Positions 32,871 to 44,575 of a DNA stretch of 64,000 nucleotides are shown here, in pieces. Under the pieces are notes generated by a model. It had not been told where the DNA came from and made no database searches. It saw nothing but the letters and a program-made list of their open reading frames with translations. Source of the DNA: Areca catechu (lineage: Eukaryota > Streptophyta > Magnoliopsida > Arecales > Arecaceae); NCBI GenBank assembly GCA_021397845.1, contig CM038038.1, forward strand, positions 72,090,748 to 72,154,747, in the 5' to 3' direction. Made by a program: the position numbers and the translations under genes. Within the stretch, counting starts at the first letter, position 1. Each line of letters starts with the position of its first letter.

Positions 32871-33300
32871 AGTTTTCGCTATTGGCTTGTTAATGTTTAT
32901 GGATATATTAGCATGTAAATGATATAGACTATCAATCAAGAGTACTTTTATAATTAAATTATTTTTGAAATAAATTGAACAAAATTTTTATTGAATATAA
33001 ATTCATAACCTTCCTGTGCTAACACACAGATAGAAATTAAATTTCTGCTAACTACTGGTACATGATAACAGTCTTTTAGAACTAAACTAAATCCTAAAGG
33101 CAACGATAGAGGGCATGATCTCATGGTGACTATAGCAACTCTTACTCTATTCCCAACACATAGGATCATCTCTCATTCCCTTAGTACTCTACTTCTTACC
33201 AGACCCTACATTGAAGTACAAATGTGAGCACTTGAACCAGAGTCTAATACCCAACCTAGAAGTAGAAGATAATGTAAGGTCTGATTCAATTACGAGCATG
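32871..33300 (-). pseudogene. Old Copia: aspartic protease region
   Basis: In sense, near 33245-33205, the active-site stretch LDSGSSAHICTSM is legible with DSG intact. Two stops follow, then the open part 33169-32954 (VGNRVRVA, LVLKDCYHVPVVSRNLISI), which is the family's block before the integrase zinc region. Confidence 0.8.
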
Positions 33301-33364
33301 GACATACCTTCTGAAGGTGCATACGCCTTCTATTTCTTCAAGTTCTTTAGGTACAATGAAAATT

Positions 33365-34100
33365 TTATCTTCTAGTGCCCATCCATGTTGCAGTGGAACA
33401 TTTACCTTTGCTTACAATAGGCTTCTTTTGAGCATCATTCTTCTTTGGCTTGCTATCCTTCTTCTGCTTCTTCATAGGCTTCTTCTTCTTCCAAGTAGAT
33501 TTTCTCTTAAAGGAAGATGTCTGCTCCACTACCAAAATAGAGCCCCTTAAACTCTTTAAGGTTCCCTCATTACTTACCAATATGTTTAATAATTTATGCA
33601 ATGTGGTACTCAGTTTGTTCATATTGTAGTTCATGACGAACTAAGCAAATAAGTTAGTTAGGGATTGAAGGATTAAATTGACTTGTTGTTCCCTATGAAT
33701 CAGTACACCCAGCTTCTCAAGCTGTTTAATATCTTTGATCATTATCAAGCAATGATCGTGGACTGACTGTCCATCACATATTTTGGTATTAAAAAGTTTT
33801 TTAGAGACCTCAAAGTACATGACATGACTTTGCTCACCATATGGCTCTTGTAGGTGAGTTATTATAGCCTTGGTAGTTGGCATATCCTCATGTTGGCTTT
33901 GCAACTCATTTGACATTGAGGCCAGCATGTAGCACTTCACCTTATTATCATCTTCCATCTACTTTTCATGTATTATTTTTTAGCGAGCACTAGGATGGTC
34001 AGGTAAGATGAGGGGGTCCTGGTCGAGCACATAGCCTAACTTTTCGAAAGTCGAGACCATTTTAAGGTTCCTAACCAGGTTTTATAGTTTTGGCTAAAAG
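33365..34100 (-). pseudogene. Old Copia: gag
   Basis: In sense from about 34090: KMVSTFEKLGYVLDQD, then after one stop NNKVKCYMLASMSNELQ-type core (33958-33641) with SHVMYFEVSKKLF and LLIMIKDIKQLEKLG-like blocks. A Lys-rich tail follows (33634-33365: KKKPMKKQKKDSKPKKNDAQ). The open stretch 33958-33641 is 105 codons. The order UBN2 core then basic tail is usual for this gag type. No intact zinc knuckle is seen. Confidence 0.8.
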
Positions 34101-35098
34101 TCGGTTAGTCTTAAGGATATGAGCTAATGGGCTAGAAACTGACATGATTTAGCTACGAGAGTAGAATATTAAGTTAGGCTTTTGTACTCATTATAAAAAC
34201 TATTCTAGGGATTTTAAGAAATAATTTGGACATCCACTATTTTCACGGATCTCTTGCACTCCCTATGGAGATATAGAAACCCCTACATGACCAAGGTTTG
34301 TAGTGGATACCGCGGTCCCACCGATATGCGATACCTCACCATGTCCAATTATTGGTAACTTGCTATACTGATTAGTGGATAACTCTTGTCCAATGCAACT
34401 CGTGCATGTTGTAGTAACTCGATTTCTAAGTTATGAAGCCTCATCGTGCCTAATTATTGGCCCAATTCTTAGTTAAGTCAACCCACCATTAATACCTAGA
34501 CAAAGCTGCCATTGGAACCCTGACCGTGCCTAGTTATTGGGCCCAACCCCATCTATACCTAGTAATAACTCATGTTTATAGGGTGGTCGCATCTTTCTAA
34601 TGTAACTGAACCACTGAACTAGCTAAGACCAGTCAACACCAGCAGGACACCTGCACACCTACAACGGTGGAAGACCTAAGATTTAATATTAATGGAAAGG
34701 TTTGGATTTAGGTCTCATTATATTAGATTGCCCATTCGCATGTCTGACTAACCATATTAGGTCAACACGGTCTCATGTCTAATAAACACAATTGGGATGG
34801 GTGAACTCGAATCAAAAGTAATCTAATTGAAAGCTTAATCAACCATGTTAGCCAAGTAAGTTAGATCCATGCAAAGGTTCCACCATTTAAAACCATTTCT
34901 TTAGACACCAACTGGGTTGTCAGGTAAAAGTTAGCCTTAATTAATAACCATGATCAAGACTTGTCTTAGACACCAATTGATCAATAATAATCATTAGGTC
35001 AATTTAATAACTTGGGCTCGTCGCTAAACCAAATTAGGTCTTAATTGATCAATTATATCAGGTATGAATTGATGTGACCAAACTATACTAGATCAATT
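34101..35098 (-). other. Probable leader of the old Copia
   Basis: Non-coding. It shares words with the Copia-1 leader (25150-25600), such as AGACACCAATTG and AAATTAGGTC. No LTR boundary or primer site could be fixed, so the right end of the old Copia is unknown. Confidence 0.5.
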
Positions 35099-35216
35099 TT
35101 GCTAACCCCATAAGTGATTTTGATGATAACAAATATTGGAGCATGTATTTGTTTTTTAGGTTGTATTCACGTTCGTACTATGAAATGAATATACCGGTTC
35201 ATCAAAAAAAAAAAAT
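35099..35216 (+). repeat. Sire-type LTR tip joined to an A-tailed fragment
   Basis: 35099-35150 matches the first 50 bases of the Copia-2 LTR (TGCTAACCCCATAAGTG...). The match then stops and an unrelated stretch runs to CGGTTCATC followed by 13 A's (about 35204-35216). A word like this before poly(A) is seen at the 3' ends of plant LINEs. Too short to be sure. Confidence 0.4.
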
Positions 35217-36117
35217 GCCCATAAATGCATTCTGTTCACATATCCCCCACATACACCATGCAAGGACCGCACCTGAACTGCCACAAGCCCACTCGTGAAT
35301 CCCCTGTGTATGTCATGCATAGACCACACAACAATGCACTTGCCATGTGTATCTATGCATGGACCATGTAATCGCACCCTATGAATCATGTATAGACCGT
35401 GCAGTAATGATTTGTGGTCCACACACCTATGGGCCTAGTGCTTGTGGTCTGTTTGGATTAAAGAGGGTCATAAAAGATTATACCCACGATAAGTTTTAAC
35501 CCCTGTGTGCTAATTAAAATAAACAATAACTCAACAATATCAATCCAGCAAAAGCAATTCAAACCAAGCACAAGAAAACTGGATTTAAGTGGAAAACCCT
35601 CCAATGTGGAGGTAAGAACCATAAGGCCTGGAACTAGATCAAACTTTCACTATAATCAAATAATGGGTACATCATGATTTTTCTCTTTAGCAAACTAGAG
35701 GCTCTCCGAATAGTATATGATGATCATCTCAGTATAATATATATAAATATTACTGAGTGTTGTCGCCAGGATCGTCATGGCCTGTAGCTGCTGGTGGCAT
35801 CGATGGTCGCCCGTCCACCTACTTGGGATGCCTCCAGTGACTCGGGACCTGCAAGAAACAACGTCAGTGACCCAGGCTGGGGATTCTAGCGAGGGCGCTC
35901 CGACGGTCAAGTCAATGACAATCCAGGGGAACAGATCCTCCTGGTCGAGCCCCTCGAGATGAGCTCCACACTAGGAGGAGTGAGTGTTGTGTTTATGGAA
36001 GTAAGAGTGGGTCGGGAGAGGTGATGGCCGAGGTGGGAGGATCCTTCTTTGTGGCCCTTCTCCATGGTCCTTTGCTTGCTTTGGTTGCCTTTTTTTGGCT
36101 TACTCTGGCTGGGCTTT
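35217..36117. other. Unassigned repeat-like DNA
   Basis: No supported gene. It contains an AT run (TATAATATATATAAATATTA near 35733) and, from 35760, a GC-richer segment with GGGACCTGCAAG and GAGGGCGCTCCGACGGTCAAGTCA, wording I associate with LTRs of plant Gypsy elements. This may be the outer part of the Tat element or another LTR. Confidence 0.4.
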
Positions 36118-38508
36118 TGAAAGACAATGAAGAATGCGGTTGCAGGTGCCTATGCTAAGCATGCAAAGCAGAGAGTAGGCTTGAATTTTAAAAATTTAAA
36201 TTCACAGTGGAAAATTACCTGCTCCGCACAGGAACTAACAAATTCTGGATGCATGTATAGGCAATACTAGGCATGCACAAGAGCATGTAATATTTATAAA
36301 TAGTTAAAAAACCTAGATCTATACATGCATGAAAAATAAAACAAGAAATTATACCTTATTCCTGCCTGGAATAGCCTTGGTATAAAGCTGGAATTGCTGG
36401 GATAACAGGAATAACTTTATTCCTGTTGTCTTCTACTTCCAGCACGTTAACAGGGATCTTCTTTTCTCCAAAAGCTGCTGCAAAACAACAGGGAATTTGC
36501 CAACGATTTGATCTCCCTTCCAGCACCAAAAAGCAAGGGAACAAGTAGGTTGGGCTTCCTTCAAAGGGGAGATAATTATGCAACGTTTGGTGCCCTTCCT
36601 TTCAACCAAAAACTGCACCAGAAAAATCTGCAACATGAAAACCTGCAACCTGAAAACAGAGCACAAAAAACAGCAGCAAAGAGGTTGATACGGCTTCCAA
36701 ATGCTCAATTAAACACTCTCAAGAGGGGGAACATGCCAGGGGCTTGCTCTGATCCATCTCTCGGTCGATGCTAGTCGCCGGAAGACTTGGAACGGTGGGA
36801 GGGAAGAAGGAAGGAAACAGAATTTCTGAAATCTGAAATTGTTTTTCAGCAAAATAGAGTTCCTTCTTCCAGCAATTGAGCACCAGAAAAACAGGGATTA
36901 ATGGTTGTTCTCTCTTCCTATCACTTACCAAATCCCATCCCTCTAATTCACTGGTGGAATGGAAAAGAAAAATACTCCAAGGAAGAAGACCTCTCACGAT
37001 TTTTATCCTCTCAAACGGTGATGTAGCACTGCAGAAAAAATTGGGAGCGCTGGAAGTGTTTAAAGGCTGCAGGGAGGAGGAATGATGCTGGGAATCGAAG
37101 AGGCTATGGTTAAATCCATTAACCAAGCCACAAAGAGGTGATTAAACTAGCAATTAAAACAAGAGGGAGGGAGCTGAAGAGACGCAGCAAAGCGCACGGT
37201 CGATTGGCCTTCAACCGGACTATACAAAAAAGAAAAAAAACTCCAGTGTAAACACCGTGTAAACGGTCAAAGAGAGAAAAAATTCGGTTCAAAAGAAAAC
37301 CAGTCCAAGCCAATAAACCAGATTGGTTCAATCCCAAAAAAAAAAATTTTGGTTCAATCTAATTGAACCGGTCCAAGCCCAATTAAATTGGGTTCAATTG
37401 GTTCACAACCAATTGGAGGCCAAAACTAGCTCCGAATCAGTTCAAAACTGATTCAGAAAAATCCTGGCGCAGTCTTGGTCAGCCTGGAACAATTTCTGGT
37501 TGACTCAGACAAGGGCAAGATGGGGAAATGTGTGCTCAAAAAATACAGTGACCATAAAACCGAGATGATTCCCAATCGTAATCGGTATCCGGATCAGAGA
37601 GTTATCCTCTGTGGCGTGTGACCTCATAGGTTCGAACCTAAACGGTAGCACTGGAATAATTCCAGTACCAGCACAGGAAACCATCTAGCAATGGGTCCCG
37701 GCATCCGGATAGGTCGAAGATGCGGGAGCATATTATCGAACCTCTGGCATATGGTTACTGTATAATTCATCCCTTTGACCTCTAATGCAAAGGATGACTG
37801 ATATTTGGCTGCCAACCCAGACTGAGTCAGTAGACTACGTGTCTCAACCTCGCAAGCCCAGTGACTCTTCACTAGGGCTACCCCGGCCGAGGATTTGCTA
37901 AATTGAGATACTGCGAGACAATCAATCCAAACTGTTCGGACAGGTCAATTCCATCTTGGTCCATCACTGCTCCACAAGTACTTGCCTGTACCTAGAAACC
38001 TTCCATCACCAGATTAAAAATCTGGGTAGTCCGGCACCAAAGCACAGGGAGTTGCTTGCAAGCTACCGTGATGACCTCAGGTCAGAGGGACACATATACC
38101 CATATCCTATCGTGAGTTTTCCTTTGGCATAAAGGGGCTTCACGGAGTCACGTTCAATGAGATATCATATATCCCACTTGCAGATCACATCAGTGTCACC
38201 ACACTCATTTGGTCAAGAGGACAACCAAATGATGTGAACTGCAACAACCTATACTTGATATATTATCATCCAGTACAATATATCCTTTGGTTGTGAACAG
38301 GGTTTAAAGACCAGTCGATACATCCTCTCTGTATCGAAGTCAGTGTAATTCTAAGGACTTCATCACATGGAAAGAGTTCATTTTTTGAAAAATACAATAT
38401 GTGATGAGCTACCAAAAATAATAATTTCATTAATTCATAAAATGAATACAATACTCAGCACAACCGCCTACAACCCAGGCGATTGGCTTTGGGACACAAT
38501 TCCCAACA
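36118..38508 (-). repeat. Copia-type solo LTR (2391 bp)
   Basis: It starts TGAAAGACAATG and ends ATTCCCAACA, with GCTTT at 36113-36117 and again at 38509-38513. The right half (about 37600-38508) is clearly related to the Copia-1 LTR (8170-9087). The left half is not, apart from the tip. No internal region exists, so it is a solo LTR left by recombination. Frames within it are not genes. Confidence 0.85.
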
Positions 38509-38513
38509 GCTTT

Positions 38514-38624
38514 TACACTGGCTTGCCTCGGGATCTCCCCGTGTCGTCCGACATGTACGATGAGGTATCGTGCCGTAGACGGGATGCCTCTCCTGTCAGA
38601 TAGTTGGGGAAGCTTCCATGCACT
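38514..38624. other. Old host segment between two insertions
   Basis: With the insertions removed this joins 36117 to 40306 as continuous sequence. No gene recognised. Confidence 0.5.
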
Positions 38625-38629
38625 CTATC

Positions 38630-40305
38630 TGATGCATAACGAAAGCTCTGATACCAAAATTGATGTAGAACGAAAATGTGGAATGCGGAAGCAAATTAAA
38701 ATTAATATATTTTTTTTATTTATTTATTTTCAGAAGTCGGCTTTGACTCAAAGGAAAGATAAACTAATATTGAAAGAAACTAAGAAATGACAGAAAGCAC
38801 AATTGAAAGGAGTGGATTATCAGAGTAACTCAGAAGTAGGATCCCTGGGGATTGAGAAACCCCCAGACCTAGGATTTACTCCTCTTTCAAGAAACAGACG
38901 AAGAGAGAAGAGAAGGTTTTATACCTGACTGTGATATCTCTCGTTGCTTCAATTGAAGGACACTCTCGAGCAGATTGTAGGATCCTTGGAGACGGGGTAT
39001 CTTCTCAATGGATCCTCGGATTGTAGTCCTATGACAAGGTTGGCCTTCTTCTCGAACTCAGGATCTGGAAGAAGAAGAACAAAAAAAAAGAACCAGAAAC
39101 TCAAAGAAAGACACTGACCTGAGGACTTAATGAAGATTGTTGGATGTAGAAGTTCCGGAGATCTTGATACTGATCTGACTCTTCGTTGAACTTGCTCTGT
39201 AGTTGAAACAGTTGATCTGAACCTGGATGCTGGTGGCCGGCCTCTATGTGGAAGAGAGGGGCCGTGGGATGTAGATGAAAAATTAGGGTTTGGTGGTGGT
39301 GGAGTAGAGATGGGTGGACTAAGCTAGGGTTTTGGGGTTGGAGATCTCACACCTCCTCAAGGTTCCTAGGGAACCCGGATTTACTCCCTCACGGAGCTCA
39401 ACACTTGAATACAAGTGCGGAAGAGAGAAACACAAAGTTGCTCACAAAGAAATTGATTTCATTCATCATTTTTAATTCAAGAGTTACATAGAGTTGAATA
39501 TATAGACATAACAAAGAAATAAAATTTTATACATTTTTCATGTGGGACTAATAGGACTAACCCACACTTTAGGCATCAAATTCTCTTCCCAAGACTCCTT
39601 CCATGAGTGGGCAGCCCAAAAATTCCAAGAAAACTTGAAAATCAGCTCCAAATGGCAGGTTATGGGGGTGTCTCCTAGTATCTCTCCATGAATCAAGGAT
39701 TTTTCCTTCATGGTTTGGCTCTTTTGGACACCTAGTCTTGCTCCACAAGTTTAGGCTTCTTCCTTTCATGGCTTTGGCACTTTTGGAAACTTTTTGGTGC
39801 CTCCTTGATTTTCTCCCCAAGACATGCTCTCTTCCCTTTTATAACTTGGATTTTTATGGAACATTGTGGGGCACCTCCTTGATCCTCTCTTCAAGAAAAA
39901 TTCTTGCCATCCTGGCTTGGGTTTATCTGGAAAGAAGTTGGCTCCTCCTTGGATTGAGGTATCTTGATGGATTTCTCCCCAAGTGGTGCAAGAAAAAAAG
40001 AACCTGCTTACTTGAGGCGTGGGGACCAAGGTACACTGGATGGAGATGTGGCAGGGAGTGTGGCACCCACTTGTAGCTGGAAAATGTGGTGCCCTATGGC
40101 AAAGGGAATGACACCTACCTGGGCCTTGGACTTGGACTGAGTCAACATGACCCAACAAAATTGAAATGACAAATTACAGACTCAAAATTGAGTTGATTAG
40201 GTCAACCCTTATTACAAAACCAAAAAACCCTAATTCTTCGGGCAAGGTCAATCAGAGATCCAGATGGAGCCCTGAAGTCTTCTTCTGAGTCTGGTGCCCG
40301 CACCA
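38630..40305 (-). mobile_element. Family-A LTR plus PBS tail, copy 1
   Basis: A complete family-A LTR (38661-40305, minus) is followed in sense by four bases, the primer site TGGTATCAGAGC (38656-38645) and then the last 16 bases of an LTR (38645-38630, ending TGCATCA). CTATC flanks both sides (38625-38629, 40306-40310). There is no internal coding region. The same arrangement recurs at 55825-57467. The LTR has U3 repeats and a TATA-like region. How it arose is open; see findings. Confidence 0.88.
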
Positions 40306-41038
40306 CTATCATTCCCTCTGCTTGCCCCTTTCCTGGAAGCTTGGCCAGACCTCGATCGGTGGGCCACCGCCCTCAGGACTCGCGCTCTCTGGCTGGGTCT
40401 TTTCCCTGGCGATACGTCAGGTTGGTGGAGAGTATGGCACCTTGATGTGAGTTTCCTTTCCTTCTAGTGTGAGTGATGGCTGTGGGTATTAATTGTGGCA
40501 TGGCGAGCGCTGGTGTATGACCCTCAGGAGGCCCACCGTCGTCCTTAGGGTGTAGGCACCACTTCCTTGGCGGTTGGTGCCTCTACCTGAGCCGGGGACC
40601 GAGCTGGAAAGGTGGGGCCCAACTCCGAGGGACTCGCCTCGAGGCGGCTCAGCTGGATGGAGGAGGGCTGAGCTCGACTCTGGATCAGCGGAACTCGGCT
40701 TCGAGCGAGCTCGACCAGATGGAGGTGGGCGGGGCGACTCCCAGCCCAAGGGAACTGACCTCAGAGGAGCTCCTCGTGGTGGAGGAGACTTTAGCTCGAC
40801 TCCTAACCACAGGGCCCGATCTTAAGGGGTCCGCCCTGGGGTGGGGACTTATACTTGGCTCTGGCCTAGGCATCCCTACCCGGCGGGGACCGACCTTGTG
40901 GAGGATGGAGCTCGACTTCTACGGGCGACCCCGTTGCTCTGGGGTAGCTCAGCCCGGTAAAGGGGCCCATGTTGAAATCCAGCATGGCGTCTGACAGGGA
41001 CTCCACGTTAGTTTGCCCACCCCATATCAGCAATTCAG
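40306..41038. other. GC-rich unassigned segment
   Basis: No supported gene. Frames of 60-91 codons overlap on both strands, as expected of GC-rich DNA. The words GAGCTCGACT, CTCGAGG and GGGGACCGA(C/G)CT recur at about 40600-40920. By position it could be the 3' LTR or 3' flank of the Tat element. Confidence 0.4.
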
Positions 41039-42420
41039 TGGTGTGGGCACCAGAATCAGGAAGAGACTCCAACCAATTCAAGTCAAATCCGAGTCCTTAT
41101 GGTTGGATGAGTAAAAGAAAGTCCTGTAATTTTTTTCTTTCTTTAATTTTGAGTCCAAATAATTATGTAATTCGAGTCCATTTCAATTTTATGTTGGACT
41201 AGTCCAGCCTGATTAATCTTGTATTTGAGAGTTGGGTCCAAATGAGTCAAGTCCAATCCATGAAGAATCAAACCAAACCTCCATGAAGAATCAAACCAAA
41301 CCATATTTGAAGACTAAAGAAGACTCAAGACTTATACTCCAAAGCAAGACCAAAGCCACCTCAAGTGGGGACCACATGCCACATGACACATGCCACCTCA
41401 TCATCCAAGGTTGCTGCCACATCACACATACCACCTCACCATCCAAGGTTGCTGCCACATCACACATGCCACCTCACCATCCAAGGTTGCCACCCAAGAG
41501 AAGAAAAGGGAAATTTGAATTTGAATTGGCTACAACCTCCTCCACAACTTCCTCCACTACTCATGGGATGCCCCATATTTTTCTCCACAAATTTTTCTCC
41601 ATGATATTTGGTGTAGTTTGAATTCAAAATGGCTTAATAGTCTATAAAAGACTCTTAGTCTTCTTGTAAAAGAAAGGATGGAAAAGAAAAATAAAAATTT
41701 TCTTCTATGTGAGTTCTATGTGCCTAAGTGGTAGTTCTAAATTCCTCTCCCTATCCCACGCCAACCCTACTTTCTCCCCCTCCATCTCCAACGCCTAAGA
41801 CACTCTCCTTCTTCTCCAATCTCAAGCTAGCTCTTCAATATTCAAGGTTGATCAAGAAGACCATCACAAGGAGGCCGGCCAAATCCATTTCAAGTGATCT
41901 ACCATGGCGCCAAGATTATTCTTCAACAATGCTTCCTCGACTCTTCTTTAGTTTCTCCATTTCATGACTAACGTATTTTACCAAGTTCCTAATCTCAAGG
42001 TTTCTTTGTTGTAGGGTTCTCCGGGATTCCGAACTCAAGAGGAAGGAATTACTTGCCATAATCCAGAAAACAAGAAGGGCCCTCAATTTGTAGTATGGTC
42101 TTGTCATTTGGGAGGTCTCTTCATGAGTGATCTTGATCTACTTGAAAGATTAATGCTAGGTATGTTCTAGTATCGATTAGGTCTGAAATATTAAATTTGC
42201 CTAGCTTAACTTGTGTGGTTCGAATCTTATTCCTATTTCTTTGTTATTTTGATAGTCTTATTAATTAGGTTTACATTTGATCGTTCGAGTTCTCTTCATT
42301 AGACCTCCTTTGATACTATATGCTGAACTAATCATATGCAAATAAGAAATTGCTAAGTTAATCTTTGCTAATCTCCTTTAGGGTTGCATAGTTGCATTCT
42401 CATCTTGCATGTCCCCACCA
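41039..42420 (+). repeat. Solo LTR S2 (1382 bp)
   Basis: It starts TGGTGTGGGCACCAG and ends TGTCCCCACCA, with TTCAG at 41034-41038 and 42421-42425. The start matches the LTR tips of E1, A and C, so it belongs to the same chromovirus group. A TATA-like TCTATAAAAGAC is near 41641. It has no internal region. Confidence 0.88.
41380..41498. repeat. 38-bp repeats in solo LTR S2
   Basis: Three units of about 38 bp (CACATGCCACCTCACCATCC, then AAGGTTGCTGC) with few differences, upstream of the TATA box, so in U3. Confidence 0.8.
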
Positions 42421-42425
42421 TTCAG

Positions 42426-42989
42426 CCACATCATTTGCCCCCCACTCCCGAGGCCTGTTGGCATGCGGCACTCAGAGTGAAGGGAGTAATTGCAGTGCTG
42501 ACATGGAAAGGCAAAGAAATCTGGTGTAACAATGACCGATATCGATGATGCTTCGCACGGCGGTCCTTCAAGCCTTTGTCGGGGTGCCACGCGGCCACAT
42601 TTGAGGAGCAGTTATGGCGAGTACGGAAGTCAGAGCAGCCATGGTCAGATTGAGGTGCTGGCCTCGTCGATCGGCAACACGTGGCGAGCATCGCTTGGGA
42701 TAGCCATAACGGTATAGCCCAGCATGGGTTGCCTCGAAAAGAAAGGTAAGTTTTCCGAGACTTACTTTCTTTCAAATATTTCATGCCCGACATCGTACAG
42801 AGGTTCTCTCATCCTTCTTCCCCATCTATTTTTGTCCTCCTGGACTCTTAGCAGGTTAGTTCCTTCTTCTTTTACCTCCTTGTTGACTAGGGGTCGTCTT
42901 AGGTCTCCCTTCGTCCCCCTCTTCTTTTTTCATAGACCACTTTGGCCCAAATTTCCGCCCTTCTTGCCAAGCTGAGGCTGGGTCTTCCC
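42426..42989 (+). promoter_or_regulatory. Possible promoter and leader of the antisense gene
   Basis: It lies directly upstream of the antisense gene. It contains a G-box-like ACACGTGGC (42678-42686) and a donor-like AAGGTAAGT (42744-42752), followed by long pyrimidine tracts and CTTAGCAG (about 42848-42855), so a leader intron is conceivable. No TATA box stands out. Inference from position. Confidence 0.35.
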
Positions 42990-43807
42990 AGCCGAAAACT
43001 CCTTCTTTCTCCGACGAGGAAAGGGAGACGGCATGCTACGAGTTCAGTAGGAGACCTTCCTATGGTCCCGTAGCCATTAGGGAACCCGGGTCCGCTCCCC
43101 CACCTCGCTTTCTTTTTTTGGCTGCTCCTACTCCCGTTCCTGCTCCTGCTCCTACTCCCGAACCTTCTCGATCAACAAGTCCTGGAGGGATTTCTTCGGT
43201 GATCACCGTCGAGGATCTCGTAACCATCCGGGGTGATTACGACATCCCCGAGTCCATCCAACTTTCTGTTCCTCATCTGGAGGAGCGAGTCACATCTAGT
43301 GGCCCTCGTCGGATTGCTTTCTATAAGGAGGCCTTCGCCGGAGGCCTCCAATTTCCTATCCATCCTTTTTTCCTCTCCTTTCTGACCAACTATCACCTTG
43401 TTCCCACCCAGTTGGTCCCTAATGCCATCAGAACGATCTTCTGTTTCATCGTTCTATGTCACTTCCATGGGATCATCGCCCGTTTTTCTCTGTTCAGGGC
43501 CTTCTTCACCCTGAAACACCACCCTACCGAGGAGGGGTGGTGGTCTCTTTCTTCTTGCCCTCGGGTATTAGGTTTAAGCTCCCCTCTTCCATAAAGGGAT
43601 GGAAAAGTAGGTATTTCTTTGCCTCGATCAAAGGGATCGACTAGGTTTGGAGCGACCCAGACCGGTCTCCCAACCGGAACTCCTTCATCGAAGCAGCCAA
43701 CCTCGACCTGTACGAGCTACTCAGATTGGCCAAGATCCCTTTGCTTGAGGTCTTGCTGTCGGAGTGAAATCTCCATGAGGCCGGGATCGGCTCGATGCAG
43801 GAGTCGG

Positions 43808-43904
43808 GTGAGTTCGACTTGGCAACCCCTTCCCTTTTTGTTTCTTTCTTTCTTCTTCTTCTATTTTTTTTAACTTGGGGTTGATCATGCCTTCTTTGGT
43901 GCAG
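43808..43904 (+). other. Intron 1 of the antisense gene (97 bp)
   Basis: Donor G|GTGAGT and acceptor TTTGGTGCAG|G with a pyrimidine-rich interior. Its removal joins two coding-like parts. Confidence 0.65.
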
Positions 43905-44499
43905 GCATGAAATTCTCCATGGATGAGCTGCTCTCATTCTCTAAGGAATGAGAGCAGGCAGCTGAGGCCGGCGAGCCCGCTCAAAAGAGGGCTCGTGCAG
44001 ATGACGGTGAGAGGTCAGTGCAGGTCGGGCTAGACATGCCGGTTTCTAAGTGGAGGCAAAAGAGGGCAGCTGAGCCCATCCCGGAGCCTCCGGAGTAGCA
44101 TGACATGGCCCCGGCACCCGAGCCCGAGGTGGTTGTCTGGGCCAGGTCGGCTGCTGCTGCTTTAAGGGTGGCAGCCCCCCCTCCGGAGGTCGTCGAAGTC
44201 GAGGAGGACTGGGAGCCGAGGGGAGCGAGGCCGGCACCCTCGGTGCGATCTGAAGCGGTGCCGAGCTCACAACTGATGTTGAAGGCAACCTCCACCACTG
44301 AGGGGTCCGAGTCGGCAGAGAAGAAGGATAGGGACTATCGTCGAGTCCCTTTCAGGTTGGGGCCCAATGTCTCCCTGATAAAGGACCCAACCTCATCGAG
44401 TGGATGATGGACTTCTCAGTCTAGTCCTATGATCGGCGGGAAGGGAGCGGGAGACTCCTTGGCGACGTCGTTAGCTCGTCTTTCGCCAACCTCTATGCC

Positions 44500-44575
44500 G
44501 TAAGTTTCTCCTTGCCTCTTTTTATTCCTTCTAACCTTCTTTGGCATCGTAGTTGACATGCTTTCTTTGATGCAG
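44500..44575 (+). other. Intron 2 of the antisense gene (76 bp)
   Basis: Donor C|GTAAGT and acceptor TTTGATGCAG|C, with a T-rich interior. Confidence 0.6.

Noticed and set aside
36356..37872. Many 60-135-codon frames
   Set aside because: All inside the solo LTR 36118-38508, no domains.
40489..41081. Frames of 62-91 codons on both strands
   Set aside because: Composition effect in GC-rich DNA; they cross a solo LTR border.
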